DNA of 64,000 bases from Culturomica massiliensis. GTDB lineage: Bacteria; Bacteroidota; Bacteroidia; Bacteroidales; Marinifilaceae. This document shows positions 46,423 to 54,747 of this stretch, in pieces. Each line of letters opens with the position of its first letter. The first letter of the stretch is position 1. Both the position numbers and the translations under genes were made by a program. The stretch covers positions 2,934,532-2,998,531 of the forward strand of contig NZ_LT594621.1 of NCBI RefSeq assembly GCF_900091655.1. The letters run 5' to 3'. The notes under the pieces are model-generated. The model worked only from the letters and a program-made list of their open reading frames with translations. It was not told where the DNA came from and did not search any database.

Positions 46423-46433
46423 TTTTAACTTCA

Positions 46434-46441
46434 TATCTTTG
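46434..46441 (+). promoter_or_regulatory. -7 box feeding the cobalamin riboswitch
   Basis: TATCTTTG fits TAnnTTTG and ends 7 bases before the P1 stem of the riboswitch begins (46449). It sits right after the upstream terminator, so the riboswitch is transcribed as its own unit. Confidence 0.6.
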
Positions 46442-46448
46442 CCTATAG

Positions 46449-46617
46449 TATTTGGTGTTTGTCTCCAAGTCTTTAGAGATGAATGAAAAGGGAACCGGGT
46501 GAAATTCCCGGACAGTACCCGCTGCTGTAAGCTTCCTCAAGGAAAGACATTCTCTGCCACTGTTATCAAACGGGAAGGCGTCTTATTCCGGAAGTAAGTC
46601 AGAAGACCTGCCAAATA
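46449..46617 (+). promoter_or_regulatory. Cobalamin (B12) riboswitch, no gene directly downstream
   Basis: The conserved core is complete: GGGAACCGGGTGAAATTCCC, then GACAGTACCCGCTGCTGTAA (the B12 box region), GCCACTGT, CGGGAAGG and AGTCAGAAGACCTGCC. P1 closes between TATTTGG (46449-46455) and CCAAATA (46611-46617). Normally it represses B12 uptake or B12-related genes. No ATG occurs on the + strand between its end and the hairpin at 46701, and beyond that lies a gene on the opposite strand. Confidence 0.93.
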
Positions 46618-46700
46618 CGGATTTGTAGCTTTCGGGACAAAAGCACAAGGTCATATCAAGCCTGCACTTGTTATTTCCTATTTTTCCCCCGAAAAAAAGA

Positions 46701-46750
46701 AGCCCGGAGAAAGAAGAATAACTGTAGCTGAAATTCTTTCCCGGGTTTTA
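46701..46750. terminator. Bidirectional hairpin after the riboswitch
   Basis: CCCGG-A-GAAAGAA (46703-46715) pairs with TTCTTTCCCGGG (46734-46745) with one bulge. T run on the + side (TTTTATTT), and the - strand also runs into T-rich sequence. It can end both the riboswitch transcript and the 46753-47319 gene. Confidence 0.75.
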
Positions 46751-46752
46751 TT

Positions 46753-47319
46753 TCAATTTGCCGCAGTATCCCTGCTCTCTTCCCGGGCCGGCTTTACAGG
46801 AACAGGGTTCTTTTTCCGGTATTTACATATCAGGCCTTTCAACTGTACAATTTCATCTTCCGTTAGTTCTCCGGCCTTAAAAAATTCAATCGTACACTCT
46901 TTATTGATCCACAACACGACAAATTTATTATTGACATCTCCCAATTTCCAGGCCCGGCTCACGGTGTGATCCGGATCATTGTATACATAGGCCTGTGTTC
47001 CTGCGATCTCCTTTCGGATCATAAAACGCAACAAAGAATTAGCCAGCAAAGGAGCATCTTTCAAATTAATAATACCATACGATTCAATATTTTCATCGGT
47101 AAAAGGATGTTTTCTGAAATAATTCCGCAATACCCTGTTCTGACTCGGATGATCGGGGTCTACGTAAAACAACAGCAAATGCTTCTCTCCCAGAAACGGC
47201 AATTGAAGCGGTTTATTATAAGCATCATAAATCGTAATCGGGCATACCTTCTGGCCTACCTGTGCTCTTCCGATACAAACACAGCAAATAAAAGATAGAA
47301 GAAGGAAAAAACGCCCCAT
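46753..47319 (-). CDS. Exported thioredoxin-fold protein, YtfJ-like
   Basis: 188 residues, signal peptide ending IGRA-QVG. KHLLLFYVDPDHPSQN and an ending FFKAGELTEDEIVQLKGLI resemble YtfJ-type periplasmic proteins with a thioredoxin fold; there is no CxxC redox pair at the usual position, so redox activity is doubtful. Function unknown. The lysine-rich tail is likely disordered. It is convergent with the riboswitch transcript and divergent from the Omp85-like gene. Confidence 0.55.
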   Translation of the reverse strand: MGRFFLLLSFICCVCIGRAQVGQKVCPITIYDAYNKPLQLPFLGEKHLLLFYVDPDHPSQNRVLRNYFRKHPFTDENIESYGIINLKDAPLLANSLLRFMIRKEIAGTQAYVYNDPDHTVSRAWKLGDVNNKFVVLWINKECTIEFFKAGELTEDEIVQLKGLICKYRKKNPVPVKPAREESRDTAAN

Positions 47320-47437
47320 CTTTAAAATTGATTACAAAAAATTAAACATTGGCATCATTATTGCGTATGAGTGAATACACAATAATATTTTTTTTACAGC
47401 AAAATGTGTGCTAGACACAGTAAATCGTCAACAAAAA

Positions 47438-48610
47438 ATGTCAACACGTAGCATTTATATTGCATTCATTTTTAATCTGTTCTCCTTTCAGGGAATTTGT
47501 CAGGGCAATGAACAAACTCAGGATAGCCTGATCATTCAATACCAGGATACCTTAAAAAAACAAAATATCTTTCACCGCATATATAAATATTTTCAGGAAT
47601 CAAACGAAACGACAAAAGAAAAAAAATTCGATTTTTCCATCATCGGAGGTCCGCACTTTGCCAGTGACGTAAAATTGGGCTTAGGACTTGTTGCATCGGG
47701 ATTGTACCGCATAGACCCAACCGATCTGTCGATATCACCTTCCAATGTATCGTTGTACGGTGACATTACCACTACCGGATTTTACCTGTTGGGAGTACGG
47801 GGCAATACAATTTTTCCCCATGCAAACTATCGGCTGGATGCAAATATATATTTCTTTTCATTTCCCAGTAAATATTGGGGAATCGGATATGAAAACGGCA
47901 GGCAGGAGCACCACTACACAGAATACAAAAGAAAAGAAGTACAGGTCAAATTGGATTTCTTAAGAAAGATCGCAACCAACACCTACGTCGGAATTACAGG
48001 TATGTACCGACACGTCAATGGAAAAGATTTCAATAATATCAGTTTCCTAAACGGAGAACGAAGCGACATCAGCACTTTCGGCGGAGGACTGCTCATCTCT
48101 TACGATTCCCGGGATTTCATTCCCAATCCCTATTCCGGTTCTTTCGTCAAACTGGAGCAATTGTTCTTCCCTTCTTTTCTGGGAAACAAATACTCTTTCA
48201 AACGTACGGAAATTGTTGCCCGTCATTACGCTAAATTGTGGAAAGGAGCAATCTTAGCCTCCGACCTTCAGGGGATATTCAACTATGGCGATACCCCCTG
48301 GAGCATGGTTGCCCTGATGGGTGGTCCCTATCAGATGAGAGGTTATTACGAAGGTCAGTACCGGGACAACGATTTGATTCAGGCACAGGTAGAATTACGC
48401 CAAAAAATATACAACCGTCACGGTATCGCCGTTTGGGGCGGAGCCGGAAATATTTTTCCCGAAGTGAAAAAATTCAAATGGAGTCATACCTTGCCAACAT
48501 ACGGACTCGGCTATCGCTGGGAATTCAAAAACAGAGTCAATGTCCGACTCGATTACGGTATCGGAAAAGGTCAGACCGCTTTTTACTTCAGTATTAACGA
48601 AGCATTCTAG
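47438..48610 (+). CDS. Omp85/BamA-superfamily outer-membrane barrel protein without POTRA domains
   Basis: 390 residues from ATG 47438; an upstream GTG (47408) in frame lies before the signal peptide and is less likely. Signal peptide cleaves near QGIC-QGN. The mature protein is almost entirely a C-terminal surface-antigen barrel: the MRGYYEGQYRD motif (like the VRGF/Y loop of Omp85 proteins) near residue 305, SYDSRDFIPNPYSGSF, and a terminal Phe. Only about 45 residues precede the barrel, so POTRA domains are missing. 14 bases before the phosphoethanolamine transferase gene, hence co-transcribed. Confidence 0.82.
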   Translation: MSTRSIYIAFIFNLFSFQGICQGNEQTQDSLIIQYQDTLKKQNIFHRIYKYFQESNETTKEKKFDFSIIGGPHFASDVKLGLGLVASGLYRIDPTDLSISPSNVSLYGDITTTGFYLLGVRGNTIFPHANYRLDANIYFFSFPSKYWGIGYENGRQEHHYTEYKRKEVQVKLDFLRKIATNTYVGITGMYRHVNGKDFNNISFLNGERSDISTFGGGLLISYDSRDFIPNPYSGSFVKLEQLFFPSFLGNKYSFKRTEIVARHYAKLWKGAILASDLQGIFNYGDTPWSMVALMGGPYQMRGYYEGQYRDNDLIQAQVELRQKIYNRHGIAVWGGAGNIFPEVKKFKWSHTLPTYGLGYRWEFKNRVNVRLDYGIGKGQTAFYFSINEAF

Positions 48611-48624
48611 ATTTTAACAACAAT

Positions 48625-50340
48625 ATGTATCGCTTTTTCAAATTATTTTTTTCTAATCCCTATCGGTTATTCTGGTTTTATGTCGGTATGAGCCTCATAC
48701 CGAGCGTATGCCTTATATTTACCGAACCGTTTTCCTTTATGGGGAAGGTCGTACTCATTACTTTCCCGTTCGGACTTTACATTTTTCTGCTTTCTTTATC
48801 CAAAAATACGGGAAAAGTGCAGCTTTTTCTATTCCCGCTGTTGTTTTTACATGCTTTTCAGCTTGTACTGTTCTATCTATTCGGAGAGGCCGTCATAGCA
48901 GTAGATATGTTTCTCAATCTGGTAACAACAAATGTCAGCGAAGCTTCCGAATTACTAGACAACATCTGGCCGGCGGTCGTGATCGTATGTTTGTTATACC
49001 TTCCGACGACAGCCATTGCCGCCGTAGCCTGCAAACGCAAAGTATACCTTCCGTCACCGTTTCGGAAAAAAATGATCATAAGCGGAGCCTTCCTTATATT
49101 GATTTCCTATGGCCTGACATTTACAGCGATAAACAAAAATACAGCACGTTTCACGCTACATGAAGATGTATATCCCGCCAATGTCATATATAACTTAGGA
49201 TTTGCTGCTCAAAAATGGTCCCGCAGCGAAAAATATCCCGAAAGTTCCCGGAATTTTACATTCCAGGCCCGGAAAGACATACATCCGCAAAAAAGGGAAA
49301 TATACGTTTTGGTTGTGGGAGAAGCCAGCCGGGCGGGAAATTGGAATCTTTGCGGATACGAACGGGAAACGAATCCCTATTTGAGTAAAACCCCCGGTCT
49401 TGTTTTCTTCCCGGATGCCATTACCCAATCGAACACGACACATAAAAGTGTCCCTTTGATTTTATCCGCAGCCTCTGCAGAAAATTATGATGTCATATAT
49501 ACCCAAAAGAGCATTTTGGAAGCATTCAAAGAAGCCGGATTTACAACCCTATTCCTGTCCAATCAAATCCCGAACCGCTCTTTTACAGACTTCTTTGCAA
49601 CACAGGCTGACTACCGCCACAATATCCGCACCGACGGAGGAGAAAACCTCATCACTCACAATCATTTTGACGGCGACCTGCTCCCTATCGTCCGGCATTA
49701 CCTCGATTCTTTACCGGGAAACCTGTTTTTCGTACTCCATACCTACGGTTCTCATTTCAATTACAAAGAACGTTATCCCCAGTCATTCTCCAGATTCCTT
49801 CCCGACAATGCGACCAAAGTGGCCGTAAGCAACAAACAGGAACTGATCAATGCCTACGATAACAGTATTTTATACACGGATTATTTCTTACACCAATTGA
49901 TCGAATCGCTCCAGCAAACCGAAGACTGCACAGCCCTATTTTACACGGCCGATCACGGGGAAGACTTATTGGATGACAACCGGAAGCGGTTTTTACACGC
50001 ATCTCCGAATCCGACTTATTACCAATTACACATTCCGATATTTATTTGGATGTCGGGAACCTATCAGACAGCTTACCCGGAAAAAGCCGAAGCCATCAGC
50101 CAAAACCTGACGAAACCGGTCGCAACGGACGCAGCATTTCATACCGTACTGGATATGGCTGCAATCCGGACACCCTATCTACAACCGGATTTATCACTTG
50201 CCAATACGGCATTTAAAATCACAGACCGAATGTACCTGACCGACCACGACAAACCGATATTCTTTTACAATGCCGGATTAAAACCCCAGGACAAAAGCAT
50301 GATCGAAAGAAGAAACATATACCACGGAAAGAAATTTTAA
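48625..50340 (+). CDS. Lipid A-type phosphoethanolamine transferase (EptA-like)
   Basis: Inner-membrane enzyme of the alkaline phosphatase superfamily that moves phosphoethanolamine to lipid A or glycan. About five hydrophobic helices lie in residues 1-190. The periplasmic catalytic domain follows: VVGEASRAGNWNLCGY (metal ligand Glu), TQSNTTHKSVP with the likely nucleophile Thr, NQIPNRSFTDF, HTYGSHFNYKERYP, and the late FYTADHGEDLLDDNRKRFLH (Asp/His ligands). 571 residues is normal. The exact acceptor is not known from sequence; a modified lipid A resisting cationic peptides is plausible. Confidence 0.88.
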   Translation: MYRFFKLFFSNPYRLFWFYVGMSLIPSVCLIFTEPFSFMGKVVLITFPFGLYIFLLSLSKNTGKVQLFLFPLLFLHAFQLVLFYLFGEAVIAVDMFLNLVTTNVSEASELLDNIWPAVVIVCLLYLPTTAIAAVACKRKVYLPSPFRKKMIISGAFLILISYGLTFTAINKNTARFTLHEDVYPANVIYNLGFAAQKWSRSEKYPESSRNFTFQARKDIHPQKREIYVLVVGEASRAGNWNLCGYERETNPYLSKTPGLVFFPDAITQSNTTHKSVPLILSAASAENYDVIYTQKSILEAFKEAGFTTLFLSNQIPNRSFTDFFATQADYRHNIRTDGGENLITHNHFDGDLLPIVRHYLDSLPGNLFFVLHTYGSHFNYKERYPQSFSRFLPDNATKVAVSNKQELINAYDNSILYTDYFLHQLIESLQQTEDCTALFYTADHGEDLLDDNRKRFLHASPNPTYYQLHIPIFIWMSGTYQTAYPEKAEAISQNLTKPVATDAAFHTVLDMAAIRTPYLQPDLSLANTAFKITDRMYLTDHDKPIFFYNAGLKPQDKSMIERRNIYHGKKF

Positions 50341-50342
50341 AA

Positions 50343-50501
50343 TTTTTGATTTACGATTCCAGACACCTTTCCTCATCACAAACCTGGAGATTGGGTAAAT
50401 AATAATGAATCTGGTTATGACAAAATCATTGCTAATTAAAATTTTCCGATCTTACCCAAGAACCGGTTTTCTCACAACAATCTAAAATCGTAAATCAAAA
50501 A
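50343..50501. repeat. AT-rich inverted-repeat element, copy I
   Basis: tttttgatttacgatt (50343-50358) and aatcgtaaatcaaaaa (50486-50501) are exact reverse complements (16 of 16). The centre is about 127 bases with no ORF. It spans nearly the whole gap between the two convergent genes and ends at the nitroreductase stop codon. Confidence 0.75.
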
Positions 50502-50502
50502 T

Positions 50503-51141
50503 CTATTTAGGGTATCCTACCGGATTATTCAAAAAGAGCTGCTGGCTGTCTTTCAATTTAAGAGAGGCCCGCAACTTATCCTGATCCATTGACATACGAG
50601 GAACGGTTACCAAACCGGTTCCCGCACAAAAAATCGCAATATTTTGAGAGACAATCCCGGCATCTATAGCTCCTGTCATCATTTGGTGCTCTCCTTTTCC
50701 TCCGAACTTCGAAAGATCAGATACCAAAACCAGACATACCGGAGCCGTTTTTACCCATTCCTGCCCACCTGCCACAAAAGATCTTAAATCATCCGGAGAC
50801 ACCGGCTTCAAAACACGGTTCACGGCATCGTAGAGGTAAGCTCCATCGGCCCGGCAAACATACACATCAATATCCTGGCGATTCATGGCAGACGGCGCCG
50901 TACGCTTTCCCGATTCCGGTCGGTTTATACCGTTTGTTGCCCATAACAAATCGGATAAATCCTGTAAGCTCAACTCTTTATTTGCAAATTCCCGGTCCGA
51001 TTTACGTTGCTCGAATGCTTTCATAACCGGTATCCCCCTGTCCTTGTCCGGCGCATTCAATTTTATCTCTTTCATTTCCTGAGCTTTCCCGGTAAGAGAA
51101 AACAAACAACATACCGTTAATAATAAAACAGAATCCTTCAT
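50503..51141 (-). CDS. Exported nitroreductase-family protein
   Basis: 212 residues with a signal peptide (LTGKA-QEM), unusual because most nitroreductases are cytoplasmic. The family motifs RKSDREFANKELSLQDLSDLLWATNG and RTAPSAMNRQDI give the FMN-binding Arg/Ser residues, and GAIDAGIVSQNIAIFCAGTGL is the typical dimer helix. Similar to SagB-type oxidoreductases in the N-terminal half. Substrate unknown; whether FMN is loaded after export cannot be told. Confidence 0.82.
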   Translation of the reverse strand: MKDSVLLLTVCCLFSLTGKAQEMKEIKLNAPDKDRGIPVMKAFEQRKSDREFANKELSLQDLSDLLWATNGINRPESGKRTAPSAMNRQDIDVYVCRADGAYLYDAVNRVLKPVSPDDLRSFVAGGQEWVKTAPVCLVLVSDLSKFGGKGEHQMMTGAIDAGIVSQNIAIFCAGTGLVTVPRMSMDQDKLRASLKLKDSQQLFLNNPVGYPK

Positions 51142-51248
51142 ACTATCGTGTTTTAAAGATTTAGTCTTGTAAAGATAAAGGAAAACTTTTTATTTTGACT
51201 CTCCGGATAAACACAAATCCGTTTATTTACCGGAACAATTATACCCAC

Positions 51249-52292
51249 TTATCTGGAAAGCACGCATACTTTACGCACTTCCCGCCGTCCCCCATCCGAA
51301 TATACAATGCATCCGTAAATCACATAGATTCCGGCAGGCAACAAACACCCGTCCCCGGATGTACCATCCCAAGAAAATCCGATGCCTGAATAAACCGGGA
51401 CACGGTCGGCTATTTTACGGACACACCTGCCCCGGACATCATACACCGACAACTGCAATACAAACTCCCGGTCCGGAACCGTGATTTTTATCTCTAATTC
51501 ATCTTCCAATCCATCCCCATCCGGAGTAAATACTTCCGGAACACATTTCATAAATTCCCCGTCATTTCTTTCTGACAAAATCTTTCCGGCCCGGTTAGGC
51601 ATACCCGGACTTCCGAATCCGTTTCCGGCATCCCCTCCGGCCGAAGTCCATTTCCCTTTTCCTGGCATACCGGTATTACTCCACCCTTTTTCCAAAGCTA
51701 TCCCTTTTGTTTGGGTAACCATCGGATGATGCAAAAACTTACCGTATGTAACCTCATCGATGACCTCCCGGTTCCGATTTAGCACAACCACAACACCTCC
51801 ATCATCGGCATAAGCCAGTTTTGCAGGCAACACAACACAGTTTTCCATATGATGATAAGAATAAGCCATTGCAATAGCCGCTGGATTAGAACATATCCAC
51901 ACCAATGCTCCGGGTTTCAAAACCTCTTCCGATTTCACAATCGGTTTTACAGCAATCAGACTTCCGGTTCTATCCCTTTTACCGATATAAATTTCACATA
52001 ACGCAATATCTTTATTGCCGGAATTATACAGTTCAAGATACTCCGCATCGGCAGGTACAGCCTCATAGAGAATTTCATTAATCAACAAATCGCCTTTACC
52101 CGGTATTTTTCCGGCTTCCTGTGAAAACACAACAACTACAGACAACAACAAGCAAAAACAAAGACCTACTTTCTGTCCTCCTGGAATATAGCCAGAAACA
52201 GAAAAAATAAAAAGATAAAAAAACAGTATCATTACTTCGGCTTTTAATTCAAACTCCCGGTCTATGTATCGCAAATTGAACAAAATTTCCAC
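51249..52292 (-). CDS. Exported lamin-tail-domain protein with FlgD/CHU_C-like C-terminus
   Basis: Lamin-tail domain at about 65-200 (LLINEILYEAVPADAEYLELYNSG). C-terminal about 250-347 has PEVFTPDGDGLEDELEI, LSVYDVRGRCVRKI and FSWDGTSGDGCLLPAGIYVI, as in the FlgD-Ig or gliding-motility-type C-terminal domain of Bacteroidota surface proteins. The N-terminus is uncertain: the ORF begins with MEILFN, but a better signal peptide is the hydrophobic run ending VVVVFS-QEAG, so the real start may be near 52232. Likely a surface or secreted protein; possible type IX secretion substrate, unproven. Confidence 0.7.
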   Translation of the reverse strand: MEILFNLRYIDREFELKAEVMILFFYLFIFSVSGYIPGGQKVGLCFCLLLSVVVVFSQEAGKIPGKGDLLINEILYEAVPADAEYLELYNSGNKDIALCEIYIGKRDRTGSLIAVKPIVKSEEVLKPGALVWICSNPAAIAMAYSYHHMENCVVLPAKLAYADDGGVVVVLNRNREVIDEVTYGKFLHHPMVTQTKGIALEKGWSNTGMPGKGKWTSAGGDAGNGFGSPGMPNRAGKILSERNDGEFMKCVPEVFTPDGDGLEDELEIKITVPDREFVLQLSVYDVRGRCVRKIADRVPVYSGIGFSWDGTSGDGCLLPAGIYVIYGCIVYSDGGRREVRKVCVLSR

Positions 52293-52310
52293 CCATTTAC
52301 AATTCCACCT

Positions 52311-52575
52311 CCTTATTCAAATTGTAAATTGTAAATTACCTGGTAAGCTGATTTATTACCGGATCTGTTTCACCTAATACCGTAAATCCGGAATCAACCA
52401 TTAAAATATCCAACATTCTGCATAAATTTTAACCGGAGAAACACGCTCTCCCTACACACCTGTAAATCAAACATCATCTTCAATCGTAAACCGGCAACCA
52501 CCTTCCGTTTCCCCCTACCTTATCCTCAATCTTCAATTTAAAATCTAAAATCTACAATCCCTGATTTTTTAAATT
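52311..52575. repeat. AT-rich inverted-repeat element, copy J, in a gene-free gap
   Basis: Left arm aaattgtaaattgtaaatt (52319-52337), right arm aatttaaaatctaaaatc and tacaat (52535-52558). In between, short repeats such as cgtaaatccgg and cgtaaaccgg occur. The gap from 52293 to 52754 contains no ORF with coding character; the repeat and the asd promoter are what I see in it. Confidence 0.6.
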
Positions 52576-52697
52576 TACGAAAAAATCCGGTCGCATTCAA
52601 TAGTATTCCTTATTCCATACAAAATGTTTCATTTTAAACATATCCGGTATCTTCTGAAAAATACATCAATTAAATTTCTGATACTTACTCTATTTAC

Positions 52698-52705
52698 TAC
52701 TTTTG
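52698..52705 (+). promoter_or_regulatory. -7 box for asd
   Basis: TACTTTTG fits TAnnTTTG and lies 50 bases before the asd ATG. The -33 element is unclear. Confidence 0.5.
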
Positions 52706-52754
52706 CAAATATGAATAACTGAAATTTTAAGACATTTTATTCCAATTTAAAAAG

Positions 52755-53771
52755 ATGAAAATAGCAATTGTTGGGGCCAGCGGAGCTGTAGGACAAGAGT
52801 TTCTGCGAGTGCTGGATGAACGTAATTTTCCGATAGATGAGCTCGTACTATTCGGTTCGGCAAGAAGCGCCGGTACAAAATATAATTTTCGGGGGAAAGA
52901 CATTGAAGTAAAACTTTTGCAACACAATGATGATTTCAAAGGAACAGACATTGCTTTTACCTCCGCAGGAGCAGGTACCTCTAAAGAATTTGCAGAAACA
53001 ATCACACGTTACGGCGCTATTATGATCGACAACTCCAGCGCATTCCGGATGGAAGAAAACATTCCTCTGGTTGTACCGGAAGTCAATCCCCAGGATGCTT
53101 TAAACCGGCCGAAAGGAATTATTGCGAACCCGAATTGTACCACGATTCAAATGGTTGTCGCCCTGAACGCCATTGAAAAATTAAGCCATATCCGGCGGGT
53201 ACATGTATCCACTTACCAGGCCGCAAGCGGTGCAGGCGCAGCAGCCATGGAGGAACTTTATACGCAATGCAGACAAATATTAAACGGAGAAAAACCGACG
53301 GTGGAAAAATTTGCTTACCAGCTTGCCTTCAATCTGATACCTCAGGTTGACGTGTTCACCGACAACGGTTATACAAAGGAAGAAATGAAAATGTATCACG
53401 AAACACGCAAAATTATGCATTCTGATATACAAGTCAGCGCTACCTGCGTTCGTGTCCCTTCTTTAAGAGCGCATTCCGAAAGCATCTGGCTGGAAACCGA
53501 GCAACCGGTTACCGTCTCTGAAGCACGCCGGGCTTTTGAAAACACGGACGGCATCATCCTTCAGGATGATCCGGCGACAAAAGAATATCCGATGCCTCTC
53601 TTTATCTCCGGCAAGGACCCCGTATATGTAGGGCGTATCCGCAAAGACCTGACGAATGAAAACGGTTTGGCTTTTTGGGTGGTCAGTGACCAAATCAAAA
53701 AAGGAGCCGCTTTGAATGCCGTTCAGATTGCGGAATACCTATTGACACAACCCGGGCAATTCCACAAATAA
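52755..53771 (+). CDS. asd: Aspartate-semialdehyde dehydrogenase
   Basis: Reduces aspartyl phosphate to the semialdehyde, leading to lysine, threonine and methionine and thus to 2-oxobutyrate for the ilv cluster in this window. 338 residues. NADP motif VGASGAVGQEFL starts at residue 6, the catalytic Cys is in ANPNCTTIQM near residue 130, and RVPSLRAHSES carries the substrate His. The single-gene unit has its own promoter box and a perfect hairpin after the stop. Confidence 0.96.
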   Translation: MKIAIVGASGAVGQEFLRVLDERNFPIDELVLFGSARSAGTKYNFRGKDIEVKLLQHNDDFKGTDIAFTSAGAGTSKEFAETITRYGAIMIDNSSAFRMEENIPLVVPEVNPQDALNRPKGIIANPNCTTIQMVVALNAIEKLSHIRRVHVSTYQAASGAGAAAMEELYTQCRQILNGEKPTVEKFAYQLAFNLIPQVDVFTDNGYTKEEMKMYHETRKIMHSDIQVSATCVRVPSLRAHSESIWLETEQPVTVSEARRAFENTDGIILQDDPATKEYPMPLFISGKDPVYVGRIRKDLTNENGLAFWVVSDQIKKGAALNAVQIAEYLLTQPGQFHK

Positions 53772-53779
53772 ATCTTATT

Positions 53780-53819
53780 TTACAATGCTTTACTTCCGTT
53801 AAAGTAAAGCATTGTAAAT
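53780..53819. terminator. Bidirectional terminator between asd and the transferase gene
   Basis: TTTACAATGCTTTACTT (53780-53796) and AAGTAAAGCATTGTAAA (53803-53819) are perfect reverse complements of 17 bases with a six-base loop, between two convergent genes. Confidence 0.88.
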
Positions 53820-53823
53820 AACC

Positions 53824-54492
53824 CTACAAATCTTGCAAGCACCAGCGAACCGGCGCCGCAACATCTTTCAAAGGACTGCAAACATAGCATTTATAACCTT
53901 CCGCTACCGGACATTCCCGGATATTTAACGTCAGTAAATGTCCTCCTTCGTAAATCAATGCTTTACCCGGAAAGATATTTACCTGAAAAGAAGACAATGG
54001 ACAAGTCAAACCGGTACCTTTATATTTTAGAAAACTTTCTTTAACCACCCAGATATCATAAAACAAACTCTCATTTTTAAACTTCCCGTTTTCCAATAAC
54101 CGGACTTCTTCCGGATGAAAAAAACGACGGGCGACCTCATATCGGGGAGAGGCAATCTTCTCGATATCGATGCCGACTTCCGCATCTGAAAAAGCACAAA
54201 CAATATAAGTCCCTGAATGGGAAATATTAAAATATACCAGTCTCTCTCCTTCCAGATAAGGCTTTCCGTGCTCGCTTCTCTGTATTCGACAATCTTCTTT
54301 TTCCATTCCGAACAATTTTCTTAAACCGGACCATACCATCGCCTCTCCCAACAAACGGGTAAGCCGCACTTTGTCATTCCGAAATGACATTGCTTCATCA
54401 AAAGTTGCCCGCTTTACCCGGGATTCGAAAAAGGACAAGCCCGGTTTCTCCCCTAAGGCAGAATCTATTTCCAGATAAAATATGCTCAACAT
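53824..54492 (-). CDS. 4'-phosphopantetheinyl transferase, Sfp type
   Basis: Transfers the phosphopantetheine arm of CoA to carrier proteins. 222 residues. GIDIEKIASPRYEVARRFF supplies the Mg ligands Asp/Glu and WVVKESFLKYKGTGL the conserved W-x-x-K-E motif. It resembles Sfp/Gsp-type rather than the short AcpS. No polyketide or nonribosomal synthase is in the window, so the partner is unknown; fatty-acid ACP is possible. Convergent with asd. Confidence 0.9.
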   Translation of the reverse strand: MLSIFYLEIDSALGEKPGLSFFESRVKRATFDEAMSFRNDKVRLTRLLGEAMVWSGLRKLFGMEKEDCRIQRSEHGKPYLEGERLVYFNISHSGTYIVCAFSDAEVGIDIEKIASPRYEVARRFFHPEEVRLLENGKFKNESLFYDIWVVKESFLKYKGTGLTCPLSSFQVNIFPGKALIYEGGHLLTLNIRECPVAEGYKCYVCSPLKDVAAPVRWCLQDL

Positions 54493-54551
54493 GCCTTGAA
54501 AATTTCACAAAATTTATAATAATGCGAATACAAAATAAAAAAGTAAAATCA

Positions 54552-54559
54552 TATCTTTG
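54552..54559 (+). promoter_or_regulatory. -7 box upstream of tonB
   Basis: TATCTTTG fits TAnnTTTG. It is 188 bases before the tonB start, so a long leader would follow. The leader contains an imperfect inverted repeat (ttaacgtttcatttaaa/aaaaaacgttt, about 54638-54664). Confidence 0.45.
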
Positions 54560-54747
54560 CAAAAGAGGAAGGATAAAAATAGGAATTAAGTGGTATTATT
54601 CAAATAATTAACATTTATCAACAGCTTCGTTTGTTTTTTAACGTTTCATTTAAAAAAAACGTTTGAAATATTGGAAAGTTGTCCGAATTTCTATATTTTT
54701 ACCCGCTGTAAGTGAGATGTAATAAAAATACAAATTAAATTTATATC

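Noticed and set aside
47408..47437. GTG start for the Omp85-like gene
   Set aside because: The ten added residues precede a normal signal peptide that starts at ATG 47438.
48625..50340. Sulfatase instead of phosphoethanolamine transferase
   Set aside because: No formylglycine C/S-x-P-x-R motif; N-terminal membrane helices and the threonine motif fit the EptA group.
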